NCBI RefSeq assembly: GCF_000763905.1 | Contig: NZ_JRKN01000004.1 | Coordinates: 153,055 to 217,054 of the forward strand | Direction: 5' to 3' | Origin: Paracoccus halophilus | Lineage (GTDB): Bacteria > Pseudomonadota > Alphaproteobacteria > Rhodobacterales > Rhodobacteraceae | DNA length: 64,000 bases | Shown here: piece by piece, positions 8,586 through 18,664 of the stretch | Numbering within the stretch: position 1 is the stretch's first letter | Layout: the number at the start of each line of letters is the position of its first letter | Translations under genes and position numbers: made by a program | Notes under the pieces: model-generated | Database searches by the model: none | Seen by the model: the letters and a program-made list of their open reading frames with translations, nothing else | What the model was told of the DNA's origin: nothing

Positions 8586-10087
8586 TGGATATCTCGCCCG
8601 AATTCAGCGATTTCGAACGCGGCTGGGGCGCGGGGCGCAACCAGTTGCTGACCATCCGCCTGGCCGCCGATCTGGACACGCCGGTCAGCCTGATGCTGAA
8701 ACTGGCCGAGGCCGCGCCCAATTCCTTCATGCTGGAAAGCGTGACCGGGGGCGAGGTCCGTGGCCGCTATTCCTTTGTCGGCATGAAGCCGGACCTGATC
8801 TGGGAATGCCGCGACGGCCAGGCCCGGATCAACCGCAATGCCCGCTATTCCGACGAGTTCAGCGATGACGACCGCCCGGCGCTGGACAGCCTGCGCGCGC
8901 TGATCGCCGAAACCCGGATCGACATGCCCGAGGGCGTGCCCGCCGGGGCTGCCGGCCTCTACGGCTATCTGGGCTATGACATGATCCGCCTGGTCGAACG
9001 CCTGCCGGACGTGAACCCCGACCCGCTGGGCCTGCCCGATGCGATGATGATGCGCCCCTCGGTCGTGGCGGTGCTGGACGGGGTCAAGGGCGAGGTGCTG
9101 CTATGCGCCCCCGCCTGGCACGATGACGGGGTGCCCGCCCGCGCCGCCTATGCAAGGACCGCCGAGCGTCTGATGGAGGCGCTGCGCGCACTGGACCGCC
9201 AGCCGCATGAGCCCCGCGCCCTTGGCCATGACCTCAAGGTCGGCGAGCTGCGCAGCAATTTCAGCAAGCCCGCCTATCTGGCGGCGGTGGAAAAGGCCAG
9301 GGATTACATCCGCGCGGGTGATATCTTTCAGGTCGTGCCCTCGCAGCGCTGGGCGATGGATTTCCCGCTGCCGCCCTTTGCGCTTTATCGCAGCCTGCGG
9401 CGCACCAACCCGTCGCCCTTCATGTTCTACCTGAATTTCGGCGGTTTCCAGATCGTCGGGGCCAGCCCCGAGATCCTCGTCCGCCTGCGCGACGGGCAGG
9501 TGACCGTCCGGCCCATCGCCGGCACCCGCCCGCGCGGTGCCACCCCGGCCGAGGATGACGCGCTTGAGGCCGACCTGCTGGCCGATAAAAAGGAACTGGC
9601 CGAGCATCTGATGCTGCTGGATCTGGGCCGCAACGATGTCGGCCGCGTGGCGAAAATGGGCACCGTGACCCCGACCGAGCAATTCATCGTCGAGCGTTAT
9701 TCCCATGTCATGCATATCGTCTCGAACGTGGTGGGCGAGTTGCGCGAGGGCGAGGATGCGCTGTCCGCGCTGCTGGCCGGCATGCCCGCCGGCACCGTGT
9801 CCGGCGCGCCCAAGGTCCGCGCGATGGAGATCATCGACGAGCTCGAACCCGAAAAGCGCGGCGTCTATGCCGGTGGCGTCGGCTATTTCGCGGCGAATGG
9901 CGAGATGGACATGTGCATCGCGCTGCGCACCGGCGTGATCAAGGACCAGACGCTGTACATCCAGGCCGGTGGCGGCGTCGTCTATGACAGCGACCCCGAG
10001 GCCGAGTTCACGGAAACCGTGAACAAATCGCGCGCCCTGCAACGCGCGGCCGAGGAAGCGGCGCGTTTCGTGCGCGGAAACGGGTAG
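8585..10087 (+). CDS. trpE: Anthranilate synthase component I
   Basis: TrpE converts chorismate and ammonia to anthranilate. The 500-residue protein has the N-terminal tryptophan-binding MLESV motif (LLES in most homologues) near residue 43 and the chorismate-binding core with IRAGDIFQVVPSQR, PIAGTRPRG, LLDLGRNDVGR, GTVSGAPKVRAMEIIDELE and GGVGYF. It starts within the ppiD stop codon. No leader peptide or attenuator can precede it because the upstream gene is directly fused in transcription. It is separated from trpGDC, as in other Rhodobacteraceae. Confidence 0.97.
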   Translation: MDISPEFSDFERGWGAGRNQLLTIRLAADLDTPVSLMLKLAEAAPNSFMLESVTGGEVRGRYSFVGMKPDLIWECRDGQARINRNARYSDEFSDDDRPALDSLRALIAETRIDMPEGVPAGAAGLYGYLGYDMIRLVERLPDVNPDPLGLPDAMMMRPSVVAVLDGVKGEVLLCAPAWHDDGVPARAAYARTAERLMEALRALDRQPHEPRALGHDLKVGELRSNFSKPAYLAAVEKARDYIRAGDIFQVVPSQRWAMDFPLPPFALYRSLRRTNPSPFMFYLNFGGFQIVGASPEILVRLRDGQVTVRPIAGTRPRGATPAEDDALEADLLADKKELAEHLMLLDLGRNDVGRVAKMGTVTPTEQFIVERYSHVMHIVSNVVGELREGEDALSALLAGMPAGTVSGAPKVRAMEIIDELEPEKRGVYAGGVGYFAANGEMDMCIALRTGVIKDQTLYIQAGGGVVYDSDPEAEFTETVNKSRALQRAAEEAARFVRGNG

Positions 10088-10422
10088 GAATGGCCGGGCT
10101 TTTTGCGCAAGTCTGGTGAAGGGAAGACGTTTTCTTCCCTAGACATGCTTATCCTGTGGGTTCCGTGACGGAGATGCCGAGAGCGCTGTAACTGTTGGGC
10201 ACGGCTACACGCTGATGCCACATCGCGATCCTTGATCGCGGCGGTGCCTCTGTCATTGCGATCCGCAGGAACGCCCGCCTGAGGAAGGAGCACATCCCGG
10301 CGGCATTACCATCGTCAACCGCTTCAACGCACTCCGCGCCGCCAAGATGGGGCGCGTTGCATGAGCTGAAGGGGAGAGTGGGAACTGCGATCAAAGGCTG
10401 AATTCTGCAACAACGCCTGACG
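10088..10422. other. Non-coding stretch between trpE and the prophage remnant
   Basis: No convincing gene is visible. A 7-bp hairpin (GGGAAGA at 10121-10127 paired with TCTTCCC at 10133-10139) lies just after trpE but lacks a T tract, so it is at best a weak terminator. The stretch from 10140 onward has no continuous reading frame resembling a known protein and is probably further degraded mobile DNA. Confidence 0.4.
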
Positions 10423-10610
10423 ATGGGCGTCTTTGAACTGCCGAAAGTCGCCAGCGAAGCCTACGCAGGGCCAGACGTCCCGGTCTACTACAACTCTCGG
10501 ACAACGGCCTCGTGACCTCGACAGCCAGCGGCAATACCAGGCTGGATGTGGCTCGAGTTCGTCGCGGTGTCGACCGGGCCGTCAAGGTGCGGCAGAGCGG
10601 CGCGTTCTGA
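10423..10610 (+). pseudogene. Remnant of a DUF2190-type phage capsid decoration protein
   Basis: Two fragments in different frames join into a recognisable C-terminal half. One reads MGVFELPKVASEAYAGPDV and VPVYYN (frame from 10423). After a frameshift near 10490 the second reads NGLVTSTASGNTRLDVA and ends VKVRQSGAF with a stop at 10608-10610. The order GVFELPK, VYYN, TSTASGNTR and a final GAF is typical of DUF2190 head decoration proteins of tailed phages as I remember them. The N-terminal half is missing. It is part of a prophage scar with the next two entries. Confidence 0.55.
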
Positions 10611-10622
10611 GGCGAGGATGGA

Positions 10623-10763
10623 CACCACGGCCCGAAAAAGGTCTATGGCCGCGCCCTGTGGGATGTTCGGGCGCTGGACGCCGCAATTGATTGCTTGCCG
10701 GGAGCCGGCATGCCGACGGAAGGTGTCGATACAGGTCACGCATGGAATGAAGTGCTGCGATGA
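10623..10763 (+). pseudogene. Fragment of a small excisionase-like prophage protein
   Basis: In the reading frame ending at the TGA 10761-10763 the sequence reads GPKKVYGRALWDVRALDAAI and ends AWNEVLR. A tryptophan-aspartate-valine turn followed by LDAAI is characteristic of small DNA-binding proteins that precede phage integrases in Rhodobacteraceae. The stop overlaps the putative integrase start (ATG at 10760), a common arrangement for such pairs. The N-terminus is absent. It follows the DUF2190 remnant directly, although these genes lie at opposite ends of an intact prophage, so a large deletion probably joined them. Confidence 0.45.
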
Positions 10764-11035
10764 TGCGCAAGCCCCCGAAATATTGCCAATGCTTCCTCGC
10801 CCGGCACCGTCGCCGCACTTGTCGTTAGCTATTGCCGATCATCGGAATACCTCAAGCTCAAGCCGATCAGGCAGCGAACCTATCGCAGCACCATTGAACC
10901 CTTTCCTGAACAGCACGGCGACAAGACAGTTGCGAAGCTGAAAAGGGAACATGTCAAGGCGACCGTAGCCAAGCTGGCAGATCGGCCCGCAGTTGCAAAC
11001 AAGCAGCTTGCAGCGGACGAAGTAGAGAGCAAAAA
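10760..11035 (+). pseudogene. Decayed phage tyrosine integrase, N-terminal part only
   Basis: The start reads MMRKPPKYCQCF, a typical integrase beginning. A shift to the +1 frame near 10785 then gives SSPGTVAALVVSYCRSSEYL, followed by KLKPIRQRTYRSTIEPF, EQHGDKTVAKLKREHV and VAKLADRPAVAN. This is the SAM-like core-binding domain of a tyrosine recombinase. The catalytic domain with its Arg, His and Tyr is absent, and the sequence degenerates after about 11035. It points towards the tRNA gene 70 bp downstream, a usual integration site for such elements. Confidence 0.65.
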
Positions 11036-11105
11036 TTGCCAAACCCGTTGGGCAGGTTTGACATAATGCCGCGTCAGAACCTGAAAAAAGAGATCTGCGT
11101 GAGGA

Positions 11106-11181
11106 TGGTAGGCCCGGAGGGACTCGAACCCCCAACCAAGGCGTTATGAGCGCCCTGCTCTGACCATTGAGCTACAGGCCC
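11106..11181 (-). tRNA. tRNA with anticodon CAU, probably tRNA-Ile2 (lysidine type)
   Basis: The 76-nt cloverleaf reads on the minus strand from GGGCCTGTAGCTC at 11181 to an encoded CCA at 11106-11108. The D arm is GCTC/GAGC, the anticodon loop CTCATAA puts CAU at 11146-11148, and the T arm contains GGTTCGAGTC as GGGGG TTCGAGT CCCTC. The acceptor stem has two G-U pairs. The GGTCAGAGCAGG and CTCATAACGCC features resemble the isoleucine isoacceptor whose C34 is changed to lysidine, rather than elongator or initiator methionine tRNA. An integrase remnant lies next to its 3' end. Confidence 0.88.
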
Positions 11182-11265
11182 TGAACAGGGCGCACCTTGC
11201 TGGGGTTTTGTGCCAAGGTCAAGGGAGCGCGGCGAGTTTCGCGCTGCCCGAAAGCCGGGCCGGGG

Positions 11266-11892
11266 CTAACGCGCGATATCCGCCGGTCGGACCAGCGCGA
11301 TCAGCTCGGCCAGGGATTTCACCTCGAGCTTTTCCAGGATGCGCGCGCGGTGGTGATCGACCGTGCGCGGGCTGATGCCGAAATGGGCGGCGACCTCCTT
11401 GCTCGAGGTCTCGGCGGGGCGCTCGACGAACAGGCGCACGATTTCCCGTTCGCGCGCGGTGAGGCTGTCGAGCCGGGCCTGTTTCTCGCGTTGCGAGCGA
11501 TCGGCCGAAATCTGGCTGCGAATGATCTCGAAGGCGGCGTCGATCCGTTCGGCAAGGGCCGATTGCGGAAAGGGCTTTTCCAGGAAATCCAGCGCGCCGC
11601 CCTTGATCGCCTGCACCGATTCCGGCACGCCGCCATGGCCGGTGATGAAGATGATCGGCAGGCGGATCTCGTGCGCGTTCAGATATTGCTGCAGCTCAAG
11701 GCCGTTCATGCCGGGCATGCCATAATCCAGCACCAGGCAGCCGGGACGGTCCCCGCCAAGGGATTCCAGGAAGGACCGCGCCGAGTCGTAGGTTTCGACC
11801 CGATAGCCACGCATGCTCAGCGCGCGCTCGAGCGATACGCGGATGCCGTCATCGTCATCGACCACAAAGACAGTAAAGGGAACGTCGTTCAT
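11266..11892 (-). CDS. FixJ/NarL-family response regulator
   Basis: A receiver domain (residues 1-120) carries the acidic pair in VFVVDDDDG, the phospho-acceptor Asp in LVLDYGMPGMNG and the lysine in LEKPF. A LuxR-type helix-turn-helix follows (LTAREREIVRLF, FGISPRTVDHHRARILEKL). The length of 208 residues is normal for FixJ. The start at 11892 (MNDVPF) puts the receiver directly at the N-terminus; an ATG at 11907 would add five residues. It lies 77 bp downstream of a histidine kinase and is surely its partner. Target genes are not evident. Confidence 0.93.
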   Translation of the reverse strand: MNDVPFTVFVVDDDDGIRVSLERALSMRGYRVETYDSARSFLESLGGDRPGCLVLDYGMPGMNGLELQQYLNAHEIRLPIIFITGHGGVPESVQAIKGGALDFLEKPFPQSALAERIDAAFEIIRSQISADRSQREKQARLDSLTAREREIVRLFVERPAETSSKEVAAHFGISPRTVDHHRARILEKLEVKSLAELIALVRPADIAR

Positions 11893-11969
11893 CGGTTTCG
11901 GCGCCATGAATATTTCACGAAGGATCGGCTCGGCTGCTGGAACCGTTTCCGGGCATGATGCCAGGTTTG

Positions 11970-14312
11970 TCAATCCTGCAGTGGGGTCACTTTGGGCTGA
12001 TATACTGGAATCGTGAAGCAGAACCTTGCGCCGCGGCTGACGCTGTCGTCGAGCCACAGGCTGCCGCCATTGTTTCCCGCGATCGATCGGCAGATCGACA
12101 GGCCCAGGCCCATGCCGCCGGCCTTGGTGGTCTCGAACTCGGCGAACAGGTTCAGATCCGGGGCGATGCCGGGGCCGGAATCGGTGACGCAGACGGTCAC
12201 GAACTCCTCCGAGGCCGAGGCCGCGATGCCGATCTCGCGCGGGGCGGCGTCCGGCTGCGTGGCCATGGCCTCGATGGCATTGCGCAGCAGGTTGATCAGG
12301 ACCTGGGCGATCTGCACCCGGTTCGCCACGACCCTGGGCAGATCGTCCGGAAGCGAGGTCGTGATGGTGACCCGCGCGTCGCTCGCTTCTGCCCGCACCA
12401 GATAGCACATCTGTTTCAGAAGGTCCTCCAGGCTGAAGGGCTTCGGCGGAAACTCATCCTTGCGGATGAAGCCGCGCAGGGCGCGGATGATATCGCCGGC
12501 GCGCAGGGATTGCTGCTCGATCTCGGTCAGGATGTCGCGCAGTTCGGGATTGCCGCCGCCCTGCCGGTCCAGCAACACGAGCGCGCTGTCGGCATTCTGG
12601 GCGATGGCGGTCAACGGCTGGTTCAGCTCATGCGCCAGGCCCGAGGCCATCTGCCCCATGGTGTCGCGCCGCGCCAGATGCGACAGGTCCTTGTTGAGAC
12701 GGTCGATCTGTTCCTCGGCATGGCGGTTCTGCGTGATGTCATCCATGGTCAGGACCGCATGCAGCGCCTTGCCGTTCTGGTCGAGGATGGTGATGGCATT
12801 GACCGTGACCCAGATCGCCTCGCCATTGGCGCCGATACAGCGCAGATCCCGGTTCAGCACGAAATCGTCCTTGGTCAGGATGCCGGAATCGGCGAAAGGC
12901 GCGGCATCGTCCGGATGGATCAGATCGGCGAAACGCATGCCGATCAGCTGGTCGCGGTCATAGCCGAGGATCTCGGCGAAACGCTGGTTCACGCGCATGA
13001 AATTTCCGCTGCCATGCGCGATCTGCGCCATCCCGCGCGAGGACATGTTGAAGGTCTCGCCATATTCGCGCTCGGCCGCGTGACGGGCGACGATCTCCTG
13101 GACCAGCGCCTCATTGGCGCGTTCCAGTTCGCGATAGGTCTTGGGCGCCGGCGCGTCGGCGTCGATCTCGCCCTGCGAGATCAGCGCGGTGCGCACGGCA
13201 AAGGCGCGCACCGGCCGGTGGATGAAATCGGCCAGCGCCAGCCCGACGATCGCGGTCACGACCGCGACCAGCACCGCCAGCCAGATGTTCATCGCCCGGT
13301 TTCGCTTGATGACGCCGGTGAAATCGTCCTCGGGGGCATAGACGGCGATGGTCCAGGGCAGCTTTTCGCTGATCACCGGCATCATGTTCGAGACGTAGCG
13401 ATTGCCTTCATAGACGAATTCCGAGGCGGTTTCCTGCGCCACCGGGATCGAGCCGCTGGCGGCCAGCGGTCCAAAGGCGGCGCGCGCGATCGGATCGCCG
13501 ATTTCGCGGATATCGGCAAAGCGCAGCCCGCCCTCGTCGGTGGCGGTCTTGATCAGATCCTGATCGGGATGCGCGATCACGTCGCCATTGCTGTTGATGA
13601 TCAGGGCCTTGCCATTGCTTCCGATATTCAGGCTGGCCAGAAAGACCGAGATCATGCTGATCTCGATATCGACGCCGATCGCGCCGCGAACGCCGTGTTC
13701 GACCTCGAATACCGGCGCCGCGAGGGTAATCCCCGGCTGCTGCGAGGAAAAGAAGATATAGGGATCGGTCCAGATGATCGCCCGCTCTGCCTGCGCCTTG
13801 ATATACCAGGGGCGGGTCCGCGGATCGAAGCGGTCCGCAGGGTCCAGTTGCGATCTGAGGATATTGAAGTCGCCGTCGCGCCAGATGAGCCGCGTGCTGC
13901 GTTCGCCCTCGGCCGAAATCGCGATGATCTTCGAGCGGAACACCCCCGGCTCGTCCGGGCTGCGCATGACATAGACGAAGCCGCCATCCTCGTTGCCATA
14001 ATAGAGCCCGGCGAATTGCGGGGTGATCTGCAATTGCTGGAACAACAGCTGCTCGAGCCGCTGCTGGTCGTCGCTGGCGACCACCTCGTTCTGCGCCAGC
14101 CGGGCGGCCAGTTGGGCGGCGCCCTCGGCCGGGTTCAGAAAGCCCTGGGAATGGACCACCGTATTGGCGCCGACATCGCGGAGCAGGTCCCGGGCCTGAT
14201 CGAGCAGCGCCTTTTGCGAGGTGATATAGGACGAGAACACGACCGCAAGCACGGCCAGAAACTGCAGGCCGGCAAGGCCAAGCGCCAGCAATGCGCCCAG
14301 CGATTTCATCAT
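11970..14312 (-). CDS. Membrane histidine kinase with Cache and PAS domains
   Basis: The 780-residue kinase has an N-terminal membrane helix, a large periplasmic double-Cache domain (about residues 35-310; note RPWYIKAQAE and TDPYIFFS), a second helix near 330-350, a PAS domain (about 395-505), a HisKA dimerisation domain with the phospho-His in GLAHELNQPLTAI, and a HATPase domain with GMGLGLSICRS. This is the DctB/FixL-like layout and indicates sensing of a small extracellular ligand. The ATG at 14312 is preceded by GGAAGGA at a suitable distance; a TTG at 14318 is an alternative. It is followed by its response regulator. Confidence 0.92.
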   Translation of the reverse strand: MMKSLGALLALGLAGLQFLAVLAVVFSSYITSQKALLDQARDLLRDVGANTVVHSQGFLNPAEGAAQLAARLAQNEVVASDDQQRLEQLLFQQLQITPQFAGLYYGNEDGGFVYVMRSPDEPGVFRSKIIAISAEGERSTRLIWRDGDFNILRSQLDPADRFDPRTRPWYIKAQAERAIIWTDPYIFFSSQQPGITLAAPVFEVEHGVRGAIGVDIEISMISVFLASLNIGSNGKALIINSNGDVIAHPDQDLIKTATDEGGLRFADIREIGDPIARAAFGPLAASGSIPVAQETASEFVYEGNRYVSNMMPVISEKLPWTIAVYAPEDDFTGVIKRNRAMNIWLAVLVAVVTAIVGLALADFIHRPVRAFAVRTALISQGEIDADAPAPKTYRELERANEALVQEIVARHAAEREYGETFNMSSRGMAQIAHGSGNFMRVNQRFAEILGYDRDQLIGMRFADLIHPDDAAPFADSGILTKDDFVLNRDLRCIGANGEAIWVTVNAITILDQNGKALHAVLTMDDITQNRHAEEQIDRLNKDLSHLARRDTMGQMASGLAHELNQPLTAIAQNADSALVLLDRQGGGNPELRDILTEIEQQSLRAGDIIRALRGFIRKDEFPPKPFSLEDLLKQMCYLVRAEASDARVTITTSLPDDLPRVVANRVQIAQVLINLLRNAIEAMATQPDAAPREIGIAASASEEFVTVCVTDSGPGIAPDLNLFAEFETTKAGGMGLGLSICRSIAGNNGGSLWLDDSVSRGARFCFTIPVYQPKVTPLQD

Positions 14313-14961
14313 GGCCAACGGTCCTTCCGGCGATGCCGGCCCGTCGCGACGGGCGGGGCTTTTCCAACTGTGATCACGCGCTGCCCCCGGGACTGCCGCT
14401 TGTTTGCGGCCTGTTCTACCAAGCTTTCGGCCGATTCATAGGGGCTTTGGGCGGCGGTCCGGTTCTGCGGTGCAGCATGGGCGATATTGCCTAGGCAATG
14501 ACACGAATTTACCTGTGGCGGCTGTCATGGAACAAAAACCGCAACGACTCCGGCGCGTCAGCCGTGCTGACAGAGCAGGGGCTGTTGTACATGAGTTTGC
14601 CGGCCGTCCTCGTCCGGCGGTAGTTTGGGTTTGGCCCGGTCTGGCGTGCGCCCAGGCCGGCCTGCCCGATTTTTAGGCGGTTAACTGGTTACCGCGATCG
14701 GCCTCCCGTCTCCCTCGATCCCATCGGGGGGCTGATCGCATCAAGGCCGGGCGCGGCCGGGGCAGGTTCCGGTCGCGCCTGTGCGCCTGCCTGGTCGCGA
14801 TCCCGCCGGTTTCGCCCGCGCCGCCTGCACTCACTTGATCCCGTCCGGCCGATCGCCTATACGCCCCCGGTGCCCCTGACGGCACCGACTCAACAACCAA
14901 GAAATGCCGTGTCCGCCCCCCTTTCGCTTCATGGGGCGCTTCCGGCTTCAGGAGAAGCGAT
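14313..14961. other. Long intergenic region between the histidine kinase and rplO
   Basis: About 650 bp without a convincing gene. It contains a 14-bp perfect palindrome, ATTGCCTAGGCAAT (14487-14500 within a base), 170 bp upstream of the kinase, and a good promoter for the ribosomal genes near 14835. Short reading frames here have no recognisable content. The start of the ribosomal transcript seems to lie in the last 100 bp. Confidence 0.5.
14835..14863 (+). promoter_or_regulatory. Candidate sigma-70-type promoter for rplO-rplQ
   Basis: TTGATC (14835-14840) is separated by 17 bp from TATACG (14858-14863). Transcription would begin near 14870 and leave a leader of about 90 nt before rplO. The position fits the fact that rplO is the first ribosomal protein gene of this run, with no ribosomal gene upstream in the window. 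Confidence 0.45.
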
Positions 14962-15447
14962 ATGAAACTGCATGAACTGCGCGACAACGAAGGCGCGAAC
15001 CGCAAGAAAAAGCGCGTGGCGCGTGGCCCCGGCTCGGGCAAGGGCAAGACCGCCGGCCGTGGTATCAAGGGCCAGACCTCGCGTTCGGGCGTGGCGCTGA
15101 ACGGTTACGAAGGCGGCCAGATGCCGCTTTATCGCCGCCTGCCCAAGCGCGGCTTTTCCAAGCCGAATCGCCTGCGCTTCGCGGTGGTCAACCTGGGCCA
15201 GTTGCAGGCCTTTGTCGATGCCGGCAAGCTGGATGCGAAAGCCGATGTGACCGAGGACGCGCTGGTCGCGGCCGGTGTCATCCGCCGCAAGCTGGACGGC
15301 GTGCGCGTCCTTGCCAAGGGCGAGCTGAAGGCCGCACTGAACCTGACCGTGGCCGGCGCGTCGAAAACCGCCGTCGAGGCGGTCGAGAAGGCCGGCGGCA
15401 AGCTGACCGTCTCGCGCCCGGCCAAAGAAGAAGCCGCGGCCGAATAA
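14962..15447 (+). CDS. rplO: 50S ribosomal protein L15
   Basis: L15 binds 23S rRNA late in assembly of the large subunit. The 161-residue protein begins [19 protein letters not shown] and contains the [20 protein letters not shown] segment. A Shine-Dalgarno sequence AGGAG lies about 8 bases before the ATG. In most bacteria rpmD precedes rplO directly; here a histidine kinase and 650 bp of non-coding DNA do, so the operon is split at this point. Confidence 0.98.
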   Translation: MKLHELRDNEGANRKKKRVARGPGSGKGKTAGRGIKGQTSRSGVALNGYEGGQMPLYRRLPKRGFSKPNRLRFAVVNLGQLQAFVDAGKLDAKADVTEDALVAAGVIRRKLDGVRVLAKGELKAALNLTVAGASKTAVEAVEKAGGKLTVSRPAKEEAAAE

Positions 15448-15550
15448 GCTGTTGAAGGGCGCGACCGCGCCCCATAGATAGCAGCTAAGTTTTCCAGGCG
15501 CCGCGGGATCGGGAAACGATCCGGCGGCGCTGCCATGAAGGGGCACAAGA

Positions 15551-16921
<1,371 letters not shown>

Positions 16922-16960
16922 GGCGGCGGTTCGCCCGAGAATAGCAAAAGAGGGACGACA

Positions 16961-17623
16961 ATGGCGACAAACATCATTCTGCTGGGCCCGCCCGGCGCAG
17001 GCAAGGGCACGCAGGCCCGCCGCATGATCGACGAGCGCGGCCTTGTCCAGTTGTCCACCGGCGACATGCTGCGCGAGGCCAAGGCGAGCGGCAACGAGCT
17101 GGGGCAGATCGTGGCCGAGGTCATGGCGCGCGGCGAACTGGTCACCGACGAGATCGTCATCGGCCTGATCCGCGAAAAGCTGGGGCAGGGCGGCAAGGGC
17201 TTCATCTTCGACGGCTTTCCGCGCACCCTGGCCCAGGCCGATGCGCTGCAGTCGCTGATGGCGGAAACCGACCAGCGCATCGACGCCGTGATCGAGATGC
17301 AGGTCGATGACGCGGCGCTGATCGCGCGCATCACCGGCCGCTTCACCTGCGGCAATTGCGGCGAGGTCTATCACGACGAGACCAGGCCGACCAAGGTGGC
17401 GGGCACCTGCGATGCCTGCGGCTCGACCGATCTGCGGCGCCGGGCTGACGACAATGAGGAAAGCCTCAAGACCCGGCTGATGGAATATTACAAGAAAACC
17501 TCGCCGCTGATCGGCTATTACTATGCCAAGGGCAACCTGCATACCGTCGACGGGCTGGCCGATATCGACGTGGTCGCGGCGGCCATGTCAAAAGTTCTTG
17601 ACAGACTGTCGCGCAAGGGTTGA
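16961..17623 (+). CDS. adk: Adenylate kinase, zinc-LID type
   Basis: Adk interconverts ATP plus AMP and two ADP. The 220-residue long form starts with [18 protein letters not shown] containing the P-loop. The LID domain carries four cysteines, CGNCG and CDACG, about 25 residues apart, so it should bind zinc. [14 protein letters not shown] is the conserved AMP/ATP-site segment. It lies between secY and rpsM. Confidence 0.98.
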   Translation: MATNIILLGPPGAGKGTQARRMIDERGLVQLSTGDMLREAKASGNELGQIVAEVMARGELVTDEIVIGLIREKLGQGGKGFIFDGFPRTLAQADALQSLMAETDQRIDAVIEMQVDDAALIARITGRFTCGNCGEVYHDETRPTKVAGTCDACGSTDLRRRADDNEESLKTRLMEYYKKTSPLIGYYYAKGNLHTVDGLADIDVVAAAMSKVLDRLSRKG

Positions 17624-17694
17624 CGCCCGGTCGCGAATCGCATAATCGGCAGCTTCTCGCAAGAGAAACGCCCGATATCCGGGTGCCGGTTAAA

Positions 17695-17722
17695 GGCCCG
17701 AAGGCATGGCTTTCGGGTCTTT
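17695..17722 (+). terminator. Hairpin with short T run between adk and rpsM
   Basis: GGCCCGAAGGC (17695-17705) and GCTTTCGGGTC (17709-17719) form an 11-bp stem with G-U pairs and a 3-nt loop, followed by TTT. It is too weak to be sure of termination and may attenuate transcription or protect RNA between adk and rpsM. Confidence 0.35.
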
Positions 17723-17776
17723 GGTTGTGAAAAAAGGTTCCGGTGCTACGGAACCGCAACATGAAAAGGAAAACGC

Positions 17777-18145
17777 GTGGCTCGTATTGCTGGCGTCAAC
17801 ATTCCGACGGGGAAACGCGTCCCCATCGCCCTGACCTATATCCATGGCATTGGCCCCCATTTCGCCCATCAGATCATCGAGGCTGTCGGCATCGACCCGG
17901 CGCGCCGCGTCAATGACCTGTCGGATGCCGAAGTCCTGCAGATCCGCGAATATATCGACGGCAACCTGACCGTCGAAGGCGACCTGCGCCGTGAAACGCA
18001 GATGAACATCAAGCGCCTGATGGACCTGGGCTCGTATCGTGGCCTGCGCCATCGCCGCGGCCTGCCGGTCCGCGGCCAGCGCACCCACACCAATGCCCGC
18101 ACCCGCAAGGGCCCGGCGAAGCCGATCGCCGGCAAGAAGAAGTAA
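17777..18145 (+). CDS. rpsM: 30S ribosomal protein S13
   Basis: S13 lies in the head of the small subunit and contacts tRNA and L5. The 122-residue protein begins [20 protein letters not shown] and ends with the basic GKKK tail; the central [20 protein letters not shown] segment is diagnostic. Translation appears to start at GTG (17777), with AAAGGA 8 bases upstream. rpsK follows 12 bp later. Confidence 0.98.
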   Translation: MARIAGVNIPTGKRVPIALTYIHGIGPHFAHQIIEAVGIDPARRVNDLSDAEVLQIREYIDGNLTVEGDLRRETQMNIKRLMDLGSYRGLRHRRGLPVRGQRTHTNARTRKGPAKPIAGKKK

Positions 18146-18157
18146 GGGGGAACGGAC

Positions 18158-18547
18158 ATGGCACGCGACAAGACCCGCATCAAGCGCAAGGAACGCAAGA
18201 ACATCGCCACCGGAGTGGCGCATGTGAACAGCTCGTTCAACAACACCAAGATCCTGATCTCGGACGTTCAGGGCAACGCGATCTCGTGGTCCTCGGCCGG
18301 CACCATGGGCTTCAAGGGGTCGCGCAAATCGACCCCCTATGCCGCCCAGATGGCCGCCGAAGACGCCGGCAAGAAGGCGCAGGAACACGGCGTCCGCACG
18401 CTGGAAGTCGAAGTCCAGGGCCCCGGCTCGGGCCGCGAATCGGCTCTGCGTGCGCTGGCCGCCGTCGGATTCAACATCACGGCCATCCGGGACGTGACGC
18501 CGATCGCGCATAACGGCTGCCGCCCGCCGAAGCGCCGCCGCGTCTGA
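18158..18547 (+). CDS. rpsK: 30S ribosomal protein S11
   Basis: S11 forms part of the platform of the small subunit. The 129-residue protein contains [30 protein letters not shown] and the C-terminal [18 protein letters not shown], all conserved. It lies between rpsM and rpoA in the standard order. Confidence 0.98.
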   Translation: MARDKTRIKRKERKNIATGVAHVNSSFNNTKILISDVQGNAISWSSAGTMGFKGSRKSTPYAAQMAAEDAGKKAQEHGVRTLEVEVQGPGSGRESALRALAAVGFNITAIRDVTPIAHNGCRPPKRRRV

Positions 18548-18664
18548 TCCGCAAGACTTTGCCGCGTTTCGCGCCGCCTGTCGGCGCGGGCGCGCTTTTC
18601 GCATTTCACCTCGGGCGTTTCCGGCCGGCGATCATGGGTCGGGAACAGGTATGGAGGCAAACGC

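Noticed and set aside
10088..11181. Duplicate of the tRNA 3' end that would mark the other attachment site
   Set aside because: I looked for a second copy of the tRNA 3' sequence between trpE and the integrase remnant and found none; it may have been lost.
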